Assembly (NCBI GenBank): GCA_023662875.1 | Contig: JAMPIG010000004.1 | Location: forward strand, 20,485 to 84,484 | Length of the DNA: 64,000 bases | Direction: 5' to 3' | From: Roseburia sp. | GTDB taxonomy: Bacteria; Bacillota; Clostridia; Lachnospirales; Lachnospiraceae | Translations under genes and position numbers: made by a program | Part shown: positions 34,076 to 43,435 of the stretch, in pieces | How the letters are laid out: each line of letters opens with the position of its first letter | How positions within the stretch are numbered: position 1 is the stretch's first letter | Notes under the pieces: model-generated | The model's database searches: none | The model's input: the letters and a program-made list of their open reading frames with translations, nothing else | What the model was told of the DNA's origin: nothing

Positions 34076-36124
34076 TTACTGTTCCTTGCTCATACGCTTT
34101 CTCGCCACCAGCAGAACAACCGCCACGAATACCAGAGCTCCGCCTACTACGTAGAAGATTGTTGTACCAATACCACCAGTCGAAGGAAGAAGCGCGCCGC
34201 CTACGTTGATGATGTTGGCGGAGAAGATGCCTCCGTTATTGGCGATCGTCTGGTTGCCGTTTTCATCTTTCGTCCAGCCGGTGATTTCCCATTCACAAAC
34301 CTCGTTACCGGTTGATACTTCACTATTTGTTAAAGCTCCCGGCGACTTAAACGTAATATTGAAAGTGATCGGCTCGATTGTGTTAAAGCCCTCGGGAGTA
34401 ACCGTCTCGGTCAAGGTATACTCGCCTTCGCCCAGACCCTTGAAGGAAATCTTACCGTCCTCGCCTGTGGTCAGCTTGATGGAAACATCCGAAGGAACGC
34501 GAGTGATGTCAGTTGCCGTTTTCTCAATGTAGGTTACATTTGCATCTGCGTACAGGCTTGCAGAGCCTTCCTGCAGCTTGTAAACTGTCTTACCGTTATA
34601 TTCTGTCACATCGGCGGGAACATAGTAGGTATTGTCCGTTTCATTCTTCAGATAGCCCTTTGTCGTATCTTCGGTTCCATCGCCAACTGCTACATAGGTA
34701 TCTTCTGTAGTCGGCACCGTCGTCGTATAGGTTCCGTCCAGCAGCTTATAATACGTACCATTCTCATCCTCTGCATAGTACGTTACCTGATTCTGCACAA
34801 TCTGATAGGAAGTACCAGTTAGAGTAAACTCAGCTCCTGCCAGCAGATTCTTCGTAAGATCAGTTAAATCCACTTCGTTTGCATACTTCGTGATATCGAT
34901 CTCGGTCAGATAGGTCAAAGTCTTCTGCTCCGGCGTCTTTCCCAGAGGAGTGTTCTCCTCGTCTAAGGGCAGGCCGGGCTTACTATCGTCCTTAGTTCCG
35001 TCATACTCAACGTTCGGATTCTGGGAATACTCCAAGGACCATGCATTCTCATTTCCCGCGACGCCAATGATCGCATCCTCGTTTACCGTAGCGGAATAAG
35101 TCACGACAATATTAGCTCCAATATCGTAATTCATGATATCTACAAAGGCAAGCTTAAAGGAATGATCTCCGTTGGGATAAACAAAGTAATCGCCTACAAC
35201 CTCGCCCTCATCATCCGTAACCGGATTACCATCCGCACCAAAGCTTCCCTCTTCCAATGTGGCGTCGCCAACTTTAACGGTAACATGAGCCGCGCCGTCA
35301 AAGGTCAGTCCAGCCGTCATGGTATCACTCATTACAAAGTAATAATAATCATATCCCGTGTAATTCGGCACCTTACTCGTAATCTGATAGGTCACATGAT
35401 CGCCGATGCCCGCATAGTTCGAGTCCGCCGCACCAACGTAATTCTCATGGTGATCCGGATTGTTATAAGCGTCCAGTCCGGTATAAAATACCTTTTTATC
35501 TCCCGAAGGAACCTCGGACTTTACTACCATGGTGGAGTTGCCTACAACCTCAAGAAGGTTTCTTGTGTAAGCGGCCTCCTCCTCATTATCCAGGCTGTTG
35601 TTCGCATCCTTTACCAGATAATAGCCCACGCCGGTAACAGTAATCACAGCATCCGCCGGAGCTGTTGCAGTACCGTCTACATGTGCTCCTGTCGCAAATT
35701 CGGAAACAATCGAAGCAAACGTATCAAGCTTACCAGAATCTCCTACAGAAGTGCTGCTATAGCTGTCAGACAACACCTTCGCCACGCTTGCAGCTGTTGT
35801 GCAATCCTTAAAATCTGCGCCTATTTCTTCGTCGGCCTGCAATGCCGCCAATAAGCCGTCCGAATCTACGACACCGGTGCCCCAATCGATATCGGACAGA
35901 ATATACTGTACGTCACTGTGTTCAGCCCCCTCTTTTCCGTAATCCGGATTCGGCGCCAACACACCCGAAAAAATCTGATAGGCTTCGTAAGTATGCTCCG
36001 CCTTATCGTCCTTGTTCTGCTTGACGGTGATCGTATAGGAATCGTCTGCCAACGCAGTCAATCCCATTCCCAGAACCATCATCATCGCCAGCATGATGCT
36101 GAAAAATCTTCTCATACGCTTCAT
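34076..36124 (-). CDS. Major pilin, LPSTG-anchored, isopeptide (SpaA/FimA-like)
   Basis: 682 residues. Signal peptide (about 1-27, ending ALADD), an N-terminal pilin domain (about 28-190; YEAYQIFSGVL), an isopeptide-type beta domain (about 205-400) and a third SpaA-like domain (about 410-610, ending GKISFKGLGEGEYTLTETVTPEGFN). The sorting signal LPSTGG is followed by a membrane helix and RKRMSKEQ. The Lys after the first domain (SEVPSGDKKVFY) is a candidate pilin-motif lysine. Substrate of the class C sortase immediately downstream. GGGAGAG lies before ATG 36124. Confidence 0.9.
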   Translation of the reverse strand: MKRMRRFFSIMLAMMMVLGMGLTALADDSYTITVKQNKDDKAEHTYEAYQIFSGVLAPNPDYGKEGAEHSDVQYILSDIDWGTGVVDSDGLLAALQADEEIGADFKDCTTAASVAKVLSDSYSSTSVGDSGKLDTFASIVSEFATGAHVDGTATAPADAVITVTGVGYYLVKDANNSLDNEEEAAYTRNLLEVVGNSTMVVKSEVPSGDKKVFYTGLDAYNNPDHHENYVGAADSNYAGIGDHVTYQITSKVPNYTGYDYYYFVMSDTMTAGLTFDGAAHVTVKVGDATLEEGSFGADGNPVTDDEGEVVGDYFVYPNGDHSFKLAFVDIMNYDIGANIVVTYSATVNEDAIIGVAGNENAWSLEYSQNPNVEYDGTKDDSKPGLPLDEENTPLGKTPEQKTLTYLTEIDITKYANEVDLTDLTKNLLAGAEFTLTGTSYQIVQNQVTYYAEDENGTYYKLLDGTYTTTVPTTEDTYVAVGDGTEDTTKGYLKNETDNTYYVPADVTEYNGKTVYKLQEGSASLYADANVTYIEKTATDITRVPSDVSIKLTTGEDGKISFKGLGEGEYTLTETVTPEGFNTIEPITFNITFKSPGALTNSEVSTGNEVCEWEITGWTKDENGNQTIANNGGIFSANIINVGGALLPSTGGIGTTIFYVVGGALVFVAVVLLVARKRMSKEQ

Positions 36125-36215
36125 AATCTTTCTCTCCCTTCTTACTTTATTTTGCTTTTGAAGCTATGAATTTAGAACATTTGCAAAAGTACTCCTTTTC
36201 AGATCAAGGAGGAAA

Positions 36216-39200
36216 TCAGGCCCCCCTTTCTCTGAATTTTTTTCTATACATAAGGCCCGCGCCAGCCAGAACGCTGAGCGCCCCTGCCAATGTATACAAT
36301 ACTGTAGTACCGGAACCGCCGGTTTCAGGAAGTGTGAATTCGTATACGTTGTTGTATTCGATCTCAACCGTGCTGTCCTTGCCGATTACTCCGATGACCT
36401 TCCCGGTGGTTCCTGTGTTAATTCCCCCTGTGATTTCTGGAGTGTAAGGATTGTAAGGAGCTTCCGTCCATGTAAGCTCTTCCCCCTGTCCTTTATTCGA
36501 ATCCACTGTCACCGGCCCGATCTCTTCAATCGCAAAGCTCGAGCCTACCGGGAGGAAGCTGATCTCAATATATTCGCCCGCTCTTAATGTAAATTTGCAG
36601 TCGTTCCAGATCAGGATATCTCTCGCAATTGGAGTACCGTTAGCATCGTATTTCGTGTAGGAATAATCGTTTTTCAACACGTTACTTTCATTCTCCTGCC
36701 ATTCAACGATTTCATCCCTGCTTGAACCGGAGGTTGGTTCATAAAAATTGATATTAAATCCAAACTCCTCATCCGTATTTTGGCTTCCCGTTATCTGCTT
36801 CTTTATCACTAATTTCCCTGTATCCTGTTCGGTCGTCGCGAAGGATACGGAGGGAAGGGTAAACTGCATCCAACAGGTGGAACCGGAAGCGCCACGCTCT
36901 GTATAGAAGAAGGTCAGCTTATAATGGCCAGATGTGCCCTTCTGGATATAATCCCAGAGATCTACATACTCACCTACCGCGCTGTGTACGCCGCCAATGT
37001 CGCAGATCAGCTGTCCGTCTCCACTCTCCCCCTCGCTCAGGAAGACCCACATATCATCGTCTCCGTAGAAGAGGTATTCCAAAGGACCTATATAATCCTC
37101 TACCAGATCAAATTCTACGGTGTAGTACATACCGAAATAATGGTTGTGGTTAAGGCCGTCGTCTGACAGCGCCATTGATTTACAGTCATCATCCTTACTC
37201 GGCTTACCTTTCACCAAAGAATTCATTATTTTTTTTGTGCTCTCCGCGCTTCCAAAGAGCGGATCATGCAGATCGGTTCCTGCTTTAGAAACCGTGTCCA
37301 CCGGATAAAAGTCATTTGCTGCAAAGTAATAAGTTTTATTCCAGTTGTTCTGTTGTCTCGTAAATTGATCTATTCCGTATACGCCGCTTGTAACGACTTT
37401 CTCCTCCTCTACTTCCGCGCCGGTCAGGGTATAAGTATCGCCCTCCTGACGGAATATCAGATTTCCCTCATAGATTTCCTTTCCATTCGCCGCTCCTTCA
37501 TTAAACAAATTAGGAGCTACAACCCCGCTTTTATACTGAACTTTGCCATCTTTAAGCCCGGTTACCAATCCAAAGGTAGGACTACCGTATGCGGAATTCT
37601 TTGCATTTGCCTTATTTCCTTCGGTGTCACCTAAGCCCGATTTCAAAGTACCCTCGCTGTTACCGAACCCAAAAGTCTGGCCCTTCATACTGTTTATTCC
37701 CTGCTTCGCCGTATATAAGTACCACGTTTCGCCGCTCTCATGCGTTTTCTCATCGTCATCGCGTTGTATCGGCTTTCCGTTCACGTCATAAATGTTCCCA
37801 TCCGATACATCGTAATCATAAAATTCAACCTTGCCGCTTACATTCTGGCTCGCCCGATCATGTACCAGCCGAATTGTCGCGCCGTTCGTAATCAGAATGA
37901 AATCATCTTTATTCGCTTCCCAGGTGGCTTGCTTATTAGTAAAATGCCATTCTTTCTCGTCTTCACAGCTATAATGCTCCCATTCGCTGCTACTCTCCCT
38001 CTGTACCTGTATCTCCTTCAAAATATAATTTTTGTTCTTTGCGATCTTGTCAAAGTAAACCAATCCCGGCGCTAATACATACTCATACGAGCTCGACGAA
38101 TAAATTTCTTTCATCGCTGGCATCATTACGACAGTACCCTCTGTGGTTATATAAATACTTTTCTTCGCCATAGATCCGCCGTTTGTCGGCAGCTTCTTTC
38201 CCGACGTATCAATTACCGTTATTTTTCCCGCAGTGAGATGGTTCGCTTTGATATAGTCATCATCCGCAAACTCCTCAATATTCGCATAAAACTCCACCGT
38301 AAACCGGGGATTCGCCGCGCTGGCCGCGTAAACCACTGCCGTATTATCCTCCCCGTGGGGAGCGATATCATAGCGCATCGCCTGCTCTTCCGCATCCCCG
38401 CCTACAACAAGGGAGCCGTTGACATCGCCGACCTCGAATCCTTCGCCGTCGCTCTCCAGATTCAGCGCCACCAGCGATACCTCGCTGTCTATCTCGTCCG
38501 CGCTGGGGCCGTCCTCTGTCTCTTCCGCGATCGCCATAATGCTCGCTTCCATGTTTTCAGCGTACTCGATCAACTCCTGCGTAGGTCTTACCTCGACGCT
38601 GACCTTGCAGTCTGTCAGGTCAAGCTTTGCGCCCTGATAGTACAGTCCGTAGGAAAGCACCTGCATCGACAGAAGATCTCCCGTGATATCCGCGTCGTCC
38701 GTATAGGTAAGCGCCGCCTGGTAGGCCTCCGTCTCCTCGCCCAGAGCCTCGACAACCGCCTCGATTGCTTCTCCGGACTGTTCCGCTCTCTCGACTGCCT
38801 CTCCGGCCGAACTCGCTTCTCCAGTCTGCGTTCCTTCCGCCGAACCGGTTCCCGCCTCAGCCGGAAGCGCTACCTCCATTCCCTCGGGCAGAATCGCCTC
38901 GCCCTCTACATGGAAGGTCACGGTAAAGGCCTCGTCCGTATAAGAAAACTCCTCGTCTACCTCGATCGTTTTTACAGGCTTCTTCCAGCCCAGCGCGATC
39001 TCCGAAAAGCTGTTCATCCGGAAGGTTGTGCTGTTCTGCTCCGCGTTGCTTCCGTCCAGGCGCTCGGTTCCCTCGTCCCCGAAATGAACGACGGTGACGG
39101 GGCTTCCCTCTTCCATACCGTTTTCATCGAGGAGCTGTACCTTGATGGTGACAGGGCCTTCCGGCTCTACCTCAACGCCGTCGGCGGTAAAGCCGATCCG

Positions 39201-41582
39201 CATCAGGGCCTGCATGGCGTTCTTCTCGTCCTCTCCCTGCATCTCCTGATATTGGGTTCTGCGCTGCGCGTAGTATTCCTCGTTTCCTTCCTCGGGAATC
39301 AGCTCAGCGAAGAGCTGCGCATCCTCCGGAAGGTTGGTTTCTTTTTTATTGTAGACCGCCGTGACGATAAATCCGTCTCCCCGGCAGGTCTGGATGATCT
39401 GAATCTCGGCCGCGTCGATTATGCAGGCCTCCGTGTGCTCGTGTTCCTCGACCTGAAGCTTGCCGCAGATCAGGTTTCCGTTTTCGCCCCGGCAGGCGTC
39501 CTCGTGGCGATGCGCTTCCGCCTCCGTCAGGATGCAGCTCAGCACAGGCTCCGAATCCGGGCTTTCCTGAACGTAACATGCGTCGCCGTGGGTATGGGGC
39601 GCGCGCTCCGGCAGGGTGCAGAGCAGCTTCCCGTCGATTCCATAGCAGATACGGCTGTGGGTATGCAGGCAATAATCCGCCAGCCCGCACCGGATATTTC
39701 CGTCCTCGCCGTAGCAGCCCGCCTCATGAATATGGATCCCGGCGATGCAGCCGTAACCGGTCTCCTCGTAGCATTCCTCCGTGTGGATATGCTCCTCCTG
39801 CCCACAGACAAAATTGCCCTCCTCGTCCTTACAGTAAGCGCGATGCGCATGAGCGCGCAGGCCGCAGTAAGCGATTGCGCTGACCGTATCCTTCCAGTCC
39901 TCCTCCGGTTCTACGTGACAGGCCTCGCTGTGTACATGACAGAGAACCTCTGTCCGGCCGCAGATAAGAACACCGCGGACGCCGTAGCATTCCTCCGTAT
40001 GGGTGTGGAGATCCTCCTCCGAAAACTCCGTCTCCGCCAGCGGGCAGATCAGCCTTTCGTTCTTGTCGTAGCAGGCCTCGTCGTGCACATGATACTGATA
40101 ATCCGCGTAACCGCAGGAGAGTTTTCCTTCGAGATCGTAGCAGTCGTTGCTGTGGGTGTGAATCCATCCCGTACAGAAGAAGGTATTGTCAACGTAGCAC
40201 TCATCCGTATGGATGTGCTCTTCCAGCCCGCAGATCAGATTCCCTTCCCCGTCGTAGCAGTCTTCCTGATGAATATGGACGCTGACGCCGCAGTGAGGCT
40301 CTTTATAGCAGTTGGCCTCATGCCGGTGCTCCATAATCTCACAGGTCAGATTCCCTTCCTCGTCATAGCAGCCCGCGCCGTGAACGTGTCCGGTAATGCC
40401 GCAGAAAACCTCCTCGTAGCAGAGATCCTCGTGCTCATGCTCCTCCGCGTTACAGATCAGAATCTTCTCGCAGCACTCCTCGGTGTGAACATGCTCAGTC
40501 TCCTCCGCCGGAGTTTCGCCGCCGTCCGCCGCTGCTTCGCCGCCGTTCGCCGCAGGTGCGCTCTCCGCCGCTGCCGATTCTTTCTTGCCGCAGATCAAAA
40601 TCCTTACTATCTCATAACAGTCATCCGTATGACTGTGTGCTTCGCTCTCTTCCAGGCCGCAGGCAAACTCGCTTACGGTATAGCAGCTCTCGTCATGGGT
40701 ATGGCCTTCGCTCTCCTCCTGTCCGCAGACGATCTCCTCTCTCCGGTTTACGGTATAGCAGTTGTTCCCATGGGCATGGCCCTCGCTCTCCTCCTGTCCG
40801 CAGGTAACTTCCTCTCTCTGACTTACCGTATAGCAGCTGTCCGTATGGGTATGCTCTTCGCCTTCTTCCCGGCCGCAGGTCAGCTCCTTCTCCTCGACGA
40901 GGGTTTTACATGCGTCCGTATGAGCATGGCCTTCGCTCTCCTCCAGACCGCAGGTCAACTCCTTCTCCTCGACGATTTTTACGCACTCGTCGGTATGGCT
41001 GTGTCCCTCGCCCTCCTCCAGGCCGCAGGTCAGCTCCCGGCTCCCCGCAGCCGCCTTGCATTCGTCAGTGTGTACATGGCCTTCGCCTTCCTCCCGACCG
41101 CAGACCAGCTGCTTTTCTTCCGCGTAGCAGGTCTCGTCATGATGATGGATCTCCGCCGACTGCGCTTCCGGGGCGGGCGCGGACGCTTTCCCACTCTCCG
41201 CAGAAACGCCCTCTTCCGCCGCAGATGCATTTCCGCTCTCCGCAGAAGCATTCCCTTCCGCCGCAGATGCATTTCCGCTCTCCGCAGAAGCGTTCCCTTC
41301 CGCCGCGGATAACTCCCCGCTCTCCGCAAGAGCGTCCTGTCCCGCCGAGAGAATCTCTCCTTCCCCGCAGACATAGACCAGGCGGTAACACTCCTCCGTG
41401 TGCTCATGCTCTTCCATGCCGCAGAAAGTATTCTTTGCCAGCGTCTGCGCCGGTTTTGATAAAATATAGGCTGTAGCCACAATTACAACAAGAGCCAGCG
41501 CAGTGACAGCCGCCCGCCAGCGCATATGCTTATTCTTTTCCTTCAGAAATTCGCTTGATCGCTTTATGATAGAAGAATCCAT
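36216..41582 (-). CDS. Giant LPETG surface protein with 26 HxHxxxC modules and fibro-slime domain
   Basis: 1788 residues. A cytoplasmic N-terminus and signal helix (about 22-45) are followed by 26 motifs of the form H-x-H-x3-C (for example HEHTEEC, HVHTDEC), each with a second Cys about 10-15 residues later in a C-G context, spread over about residues 57-720. An Ala/Ser/Glu spacer of 14-residue repeats interrupts them near residue 80-130. Later come isopeptide-type domains, a fibro-slime/PA14-like domain (about 1420-1580; FYPVDTVSKAG... YYTVEFDLVEDYIGPLEYLFYGDDDMWVF) and LPETGG plus anchor. The His/Cys pairs look like zinc sites (inference). Probable tip adhesin of the pilus. AAGGAGGT is 7 nt before ATG 41582. 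Confidence 0.88.
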   Translation of the reverse strand: MDSSIIKRSSEFLKEKNKHMRWRAAVTALALVVIVATAYILSKPAQTLAKNTFCGMEEHEHTEECYRLVYVCGEGEILSAGQDALAESGELSAAEGNASAESGNASAAEGNASAESGNASAAEEGVSAESGKASAPAPEAQSAEIHHHDETCYAEEKQLVCGREEGEGHVHTDECKAAAGSRELTCGLEEGEGHSHTDECVKIVEEKELTCGLEESEGHAHTDACKTLVEEKELTCGREEGEEHTHTDSCYTVSQREEVTCGQEESEGHAHGNNCYTVNRREEIVCGQEESEGHTHDESCYTVSEFACGLEESEAHSHTDDCYEIVRILICGKKESAAAESAPAANGGEAAADGGETPAEETEHVHTEECCEKILICNAEEHEHEDLCYEEVFCGITGHVHGAGCYDEEGNLTCEIMEHRHEANCYKEPHCGVSVHIHQEDCYDGEGNLICGLEEHIHTDECYVDNTFFCTGWIHTHSNDCYDLEGKLSCGYADYQYHVHDEACYDKNERLICPLAETEFSEEDLHTHTEECYGVRGVLICGRTEVLCHVHSEACHVEPEEDWKDTVSAIAYCGLRAHAHRAYCKDEEGNFVCGQEEHIHTEECYEETGYGCIAGIHIHEAGCYGEDGNIRCGLADYCLHTHSRICYGIDGKLLCTLPERAPHTHGDACYVQESPDSEPVLSCILTEAEAHRHEDACRGENGNLICGKLQVEEHEHTEACIIDAAEIQIIQTCRGDGFIVTAVYNKKETNLPEDAQLFAELIPEEGNEEYYAQRRTQYQEMQGEDEKNAMQALMRIGFTADGVEVEPEGPVTIKVQLLDENGMEEGSPVTVVHFGDEGTERLDGSNAEQNSTTFRMNSFSEIALGWKKPVKTIEVDEEFSYTDEAFTVTFHVEGEAILPEGMEVALPAEAGTGSAEGTQTGEASSAGEAVERAEQSGEAIEAVVEALGEETEAYQAALTYTDDADITGDLLSMQVLSYGLYYQGAKLDLTDCKVSVEVRPTQELIEYAENMEASIMAIAEETEDGPSADEIDSEVSLVALNLESDGEGFEVGDVNGSLVVGGDAEEQAMRYDIAPHGEDNTAVVYAASAANPRFTVEFYANIEEFADDDYIKANHLTAGKITVIDTSGKKLPTNGGSMAKKSIYITTEGTVVMMPAMKEIYSSSSYEYVLAPGLVYFDKIAKNKNYILKEIQVQRESSSEWEHYSCEDEKEWHFTNKQATWEANKDDFILITNGATIRLVHDRASQNVSGKVEFYDYDVSDGNIYDVNGKPIQRDDDEKTHESGETWYLYTAKQGINSMKGQTFGFGNSEGTLKSGLGDTEGNKANAKNSAYGSPTFGLVTGLKDGKVQYKSGVVAPNLFNEGAANGKEIYEGNLIFRQEGDTYTLTGAEVEEEKVVTSGVYGIDQFTRQQNNWNKTYYFAANDFYPVDTVSKAGTDLHDPLFGSAESTKKIMNSLVKGKPSKDDDCKSMALSDDGLNHNHYFGMYYTVEFDLVEDYIGPLEYLFYGDDDMWVFLSEGESGDGQLICDIGGVHSAVGEYVDLWDYIQKGTSGHYKLTFFYTERGASGSTCWMQFTLPSVSFATTEQDTGKLVIKKQITGSQNTDEEFGFNINFYEPTSGSSRDEIVEWQENESNVLKNDYSYTKYDANGTPIARDILIWNDCKFTLRAGEYIEISFLPVGSSFAIEEIGPVTVDSNKGQGEELTWTEAPYNPYTPEITGGINTGTTGKVIGVIGKDSTVEIEYNNVYEFTLPETGGSGTTVLYTLAGALSVLAGAGLMYRKKFRERGA
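39420..41415 (-). repeat. Array of HxHxxxC coding modules
   Basis: This 2-kb part of the giant adhesin gene codes for the 26 modules. DNA similarity is highest among the copies at about 40630-41100 (C-G-x-E-E-S/G-E-G/E-H-x-H-T-D-x-C), which suggests recent expansion there. Within it, 41200-41340 holds 42-bp tandem units encoding SAAEGNASAESGNA. Confidence 0.85.
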
Positions 41583-41685
41583 CCGAATACCTCCTTATCC
41601 GCAGCTACCCGGTTCGATTCCCTCCCGGGTTTCGCGATTTAACAACTCTTTTTGTCATTTTCTGATTTTAATATAAACATTCCCC

Positions 41686-41704
41686 GGTTAATAAAAGCGT
41701 TAAT
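41686..41704. promoter_or_regulatory. Possible SARP-binding direct repeat before the adhesin gene
   Basis: GGTTAAT (41686-41692) and CGTTAAT (41698-41704) repeat with a 12-bp period in the 158-bp gap between the SARP gene and the adhesin gene. SARP proteins bind heptamer direct repeats about one helical turn apart. The link to this regulator is only positional. Confidence 0.3.
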
Positions 41705-41740
41705 TTTTTCTCAAATTCCTTTCTCCAGGGAAATTATGTC

Positions 41741-42958
41741 TTAAAGCTCGATGTCCTCCACGGGCTGCCCCAGATCGATCACGGGTGTGGCATGAAATCT
41801 GATACATTCCCGCCAGGATTTATGCTCCTCTGAGAAGGCGCTGAGGATCCTTTTCCGAATCAGCATACATCCGTCGGCATGCGTGCCGAAAAGCAGCAGC
41901 GCAAACTGCGTAGGACTGTACATGCTGTATACGTCTCCGCTGCGCAGGGACTTTCCGATAGCCTCCCGGAGGACGGGCGTTCTCTTTTCGATAAGCCCCC
42001 GATCCTCCAGATGGTTTCCCTTCGCATCCGTAAGGGTACACACCATTATATACACGGACTCGCCGTGACGTTCCACAACGCGTCTCACCATCCGATAGCC
42101 GTCGATAAAGCTGGGGAAGCCGCAGAAGTAAGCTCCCTCCTTTTTGGGCTCTGTCTCCCGCAGGACACTGGTGATATCCGCCACAGTCTGGGAGCTGTTG
42201 TAGATCTTGCTGCCCATGTCCCGCAGCCGATCCAGCATCTTATCGGAGGGCGGCAGCCCCATCTCCTCAAAGCACATTTTCGTCGTGGCCTCATAGACGT
42301 CCATCGCCTCCTGGAAGCGGTTCATCGCTACCAGGCAGTCGATCTTAACCGCCTGCCAGTCCTCAAAGGGATAGATACTGATCGCCTCGTTGCAGATATT
42401 CAGCAGCGTCACATATCGCTTTCTCGCTTTCAGCTCCCTTTCCACTTCCTCCAGAGCCTGGAAGTACAGCTCCCGGAAGCGGGCGCCCTCAATCGTTACC
42501 CACTCCTCCCCGGGGAGGTTGGAAAGAAACTCTCCCTTGTAACAATTACAGGCCTGACAGTAAAGCTCCAGACGCGCCTCATCGTCCGTCTCAAGCCTGG
42601 CCCTCTGTATCAGGTCTTCAAAAGCCTCGGCGTCCAGCTGAACCGGCATAGGCGAATTCCAATAGTAAATTCCTTTTTTGTTTTCTATGTAATTCCATTC
42701 CGGCAGACCGGCTTCTATCAGCTTACGTCGGAGATAGTAGGTAACAACCTTTAAATTGTTGGCGGGATTCTCTACGTTGCATCTCCCGTACAGGGCGTTC
42801 AGAAGCTTTTCCCGGGTGATGCCCTTTTTTCTGTGATAAAGCAATATCTGGAGCAGCTGCATGGTCTTTTTCTTCGTATTCTTTTCCGGAGCCGCATCTT
42901 TCCCCTGATACTGCATGGAAAACAACCCAAGCATATTTACATACAGAATATCCTTCAT
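41741..42958 (-). CDS. SARP/BTAD-family transcriptional regulator
   Basis: 405 residues. The N-terminal winged helix (about 5-100; GLFSMQYQGKDAAPEKNTKKKTMQLLQILLYHRKKGITREKLLNALYG) and the BTAD helical domain (about 115-255; ARLELYCQACNCYKGEFLSNLPGEEWV) are typical of SARP regulators. The C-terminal 140 residues resemble a degenerate nucleotide-cyclase-like alpha/beta domain (SGDVYSMYSPTQFALLLFG). ATG 42958 fits AGGAG at 6 nt. An ATG two codons upstream abuts the ribosome site. First gene of the surface operon and the gene immediately downstream of the predicted invertible promoter, so probably its activator. Confidence 0.88.
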   Translation of the reverse strand: MKDILYVNMLGLFSMQYQGKDAAPEKNTKKKTMQLLQILLYHRKKGITREKLLNALYGRCNVENPANNLKVVTYYLRRKLIEAGLPEWNYIENKKGIYYWNSPMPVQLDAEAFEDLIQRARLETDDEARLELYCQACNCYKGEFLSNLPGEEWVTIEGARFRELYFQALEEVERELKARKRYVTLLNICNEAISIYPFEDWQAVKIDCLVAMNRFQEAMDVYEATTKMCFEEMGLPPSDKMLDRLRDMGSKIYNSSQTVADITSVLRETEPKKEGAYFCGFPSFIDGYRMVRRVVERHGESVYIMVCTLTDAKGNHLEDRGLIEKRTPVLREAIGKSLRSGDVYSMYSPTQFALLLFGTHADGCMLIRKRILSAFSEEHKSWRECIRFHATPVIDLGQPVEDIEL

Positions 42959-43028
42959 CGTCATCTCCTGTTCCGCTCTCGTACTGACATATGCGCTGTT
43001 TTTCTTCCCGTTGCCCTCCCCGGCGCAA

Positions 43029-43059
43029 TAAACAAAATTATCATTTTGTTGCGGATCTG
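43029..43059 (+). repeat. Left 31-bp inverted repeat of the invertible segment
   Basis: Perfect reverse complement of 43436-43466. Inside it AACAAAAT (43031-43038) and ATTTTGTT (43043-43050) form a dyad around TATC, the kind of symmetrical core a tyrosine recombinase binds. The match stops abruptly at both ends of the 31 bp. Confidence 0.9.
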
Positions 43060-43071
43060 ACGGAGTTGCGC

Positions 43072-43116
43072 AAAAAAGATGACAATAAAATTCTCGCGAG
43101 ACGTGAATTCTATTGT
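43072..43116 (-). terminator. Terminator-like hairpin inside the invertible segment
   Basis: ACAATAAAATTC (43082-43093) pairs with GAATTCTATTGT (43105-43116) with one mismatch. On the minus strand a run of six T (43077-43072) follows after 4 nt. In the present orientation it would block read-through toward the SARP gene. It belongs to the same AATAGAATTC palindrome family as the operon terminator at 25872. Confidence 0.6.
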
Positions 43117-43369
43117 TTGAGAAGCTTTATCGCTGCAAGGGAAAATAAGAGAAATTTTTCAAAGCGTCCGTCAGGGCATTTTAGGGCGTCCGACGAAGCT
43201 CGAAAGCAGAAAAAGGGACAAAAAATAAGAGCGTCAGAAAATTCCCCACTGTTTTCTGGTTTATTTTCTATATTTTAACGCCCTGAAATTATATGTTAAA
43301 ATCCAAAACAGATTTTATTATCCAAATTCTATTTTATATACTTTTAATTATTCAATAATAAAAAATTTC

Positions 43370-43398
43370 TTGAACGGTGTCATATTTTATGGTACAAT
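43370..43398 (+). promoter_or_regulatory. Strong promoter within the invertible segment, now pointing right
   Basis: TTGAAC (43370-43375) and TACAAT (43393-43398) with exact 17-bp spacing, preceded by an A/T-rich UP-like stretch. In this orientation it reads across the right repeat and antisense into the recombinase gene. Confidence 0.75.
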
Positions 43399-43435
43399 AT
43401 ATACCCGGTAAATGGCGGAGCCGGTTTTCAGAGGG

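Noticed and set aside
38238-41312. 1024-codon open frame antisense to the giant adhesin gene
   Set aside because: It mirrors the repeat codon pattern of the adhesin, has no ribosome site, and its translation is Arg/Leu/Ala-rich without domains. The sense strand has signal peptide, modules and LPETG.
41600-41640. tRNA-like T-arm (GGTTCGATTCC) upstream of the adhesin gene
   Set aside because: No matching acceptor, D or anticodon stems. Probably a chance hairpin in the leader.
42991-43278. 95-codon plus-strand frame across the left inverted repeat
   Set aside because: No ribosome site, and part of the translation is just the dispersed palindrome read through.
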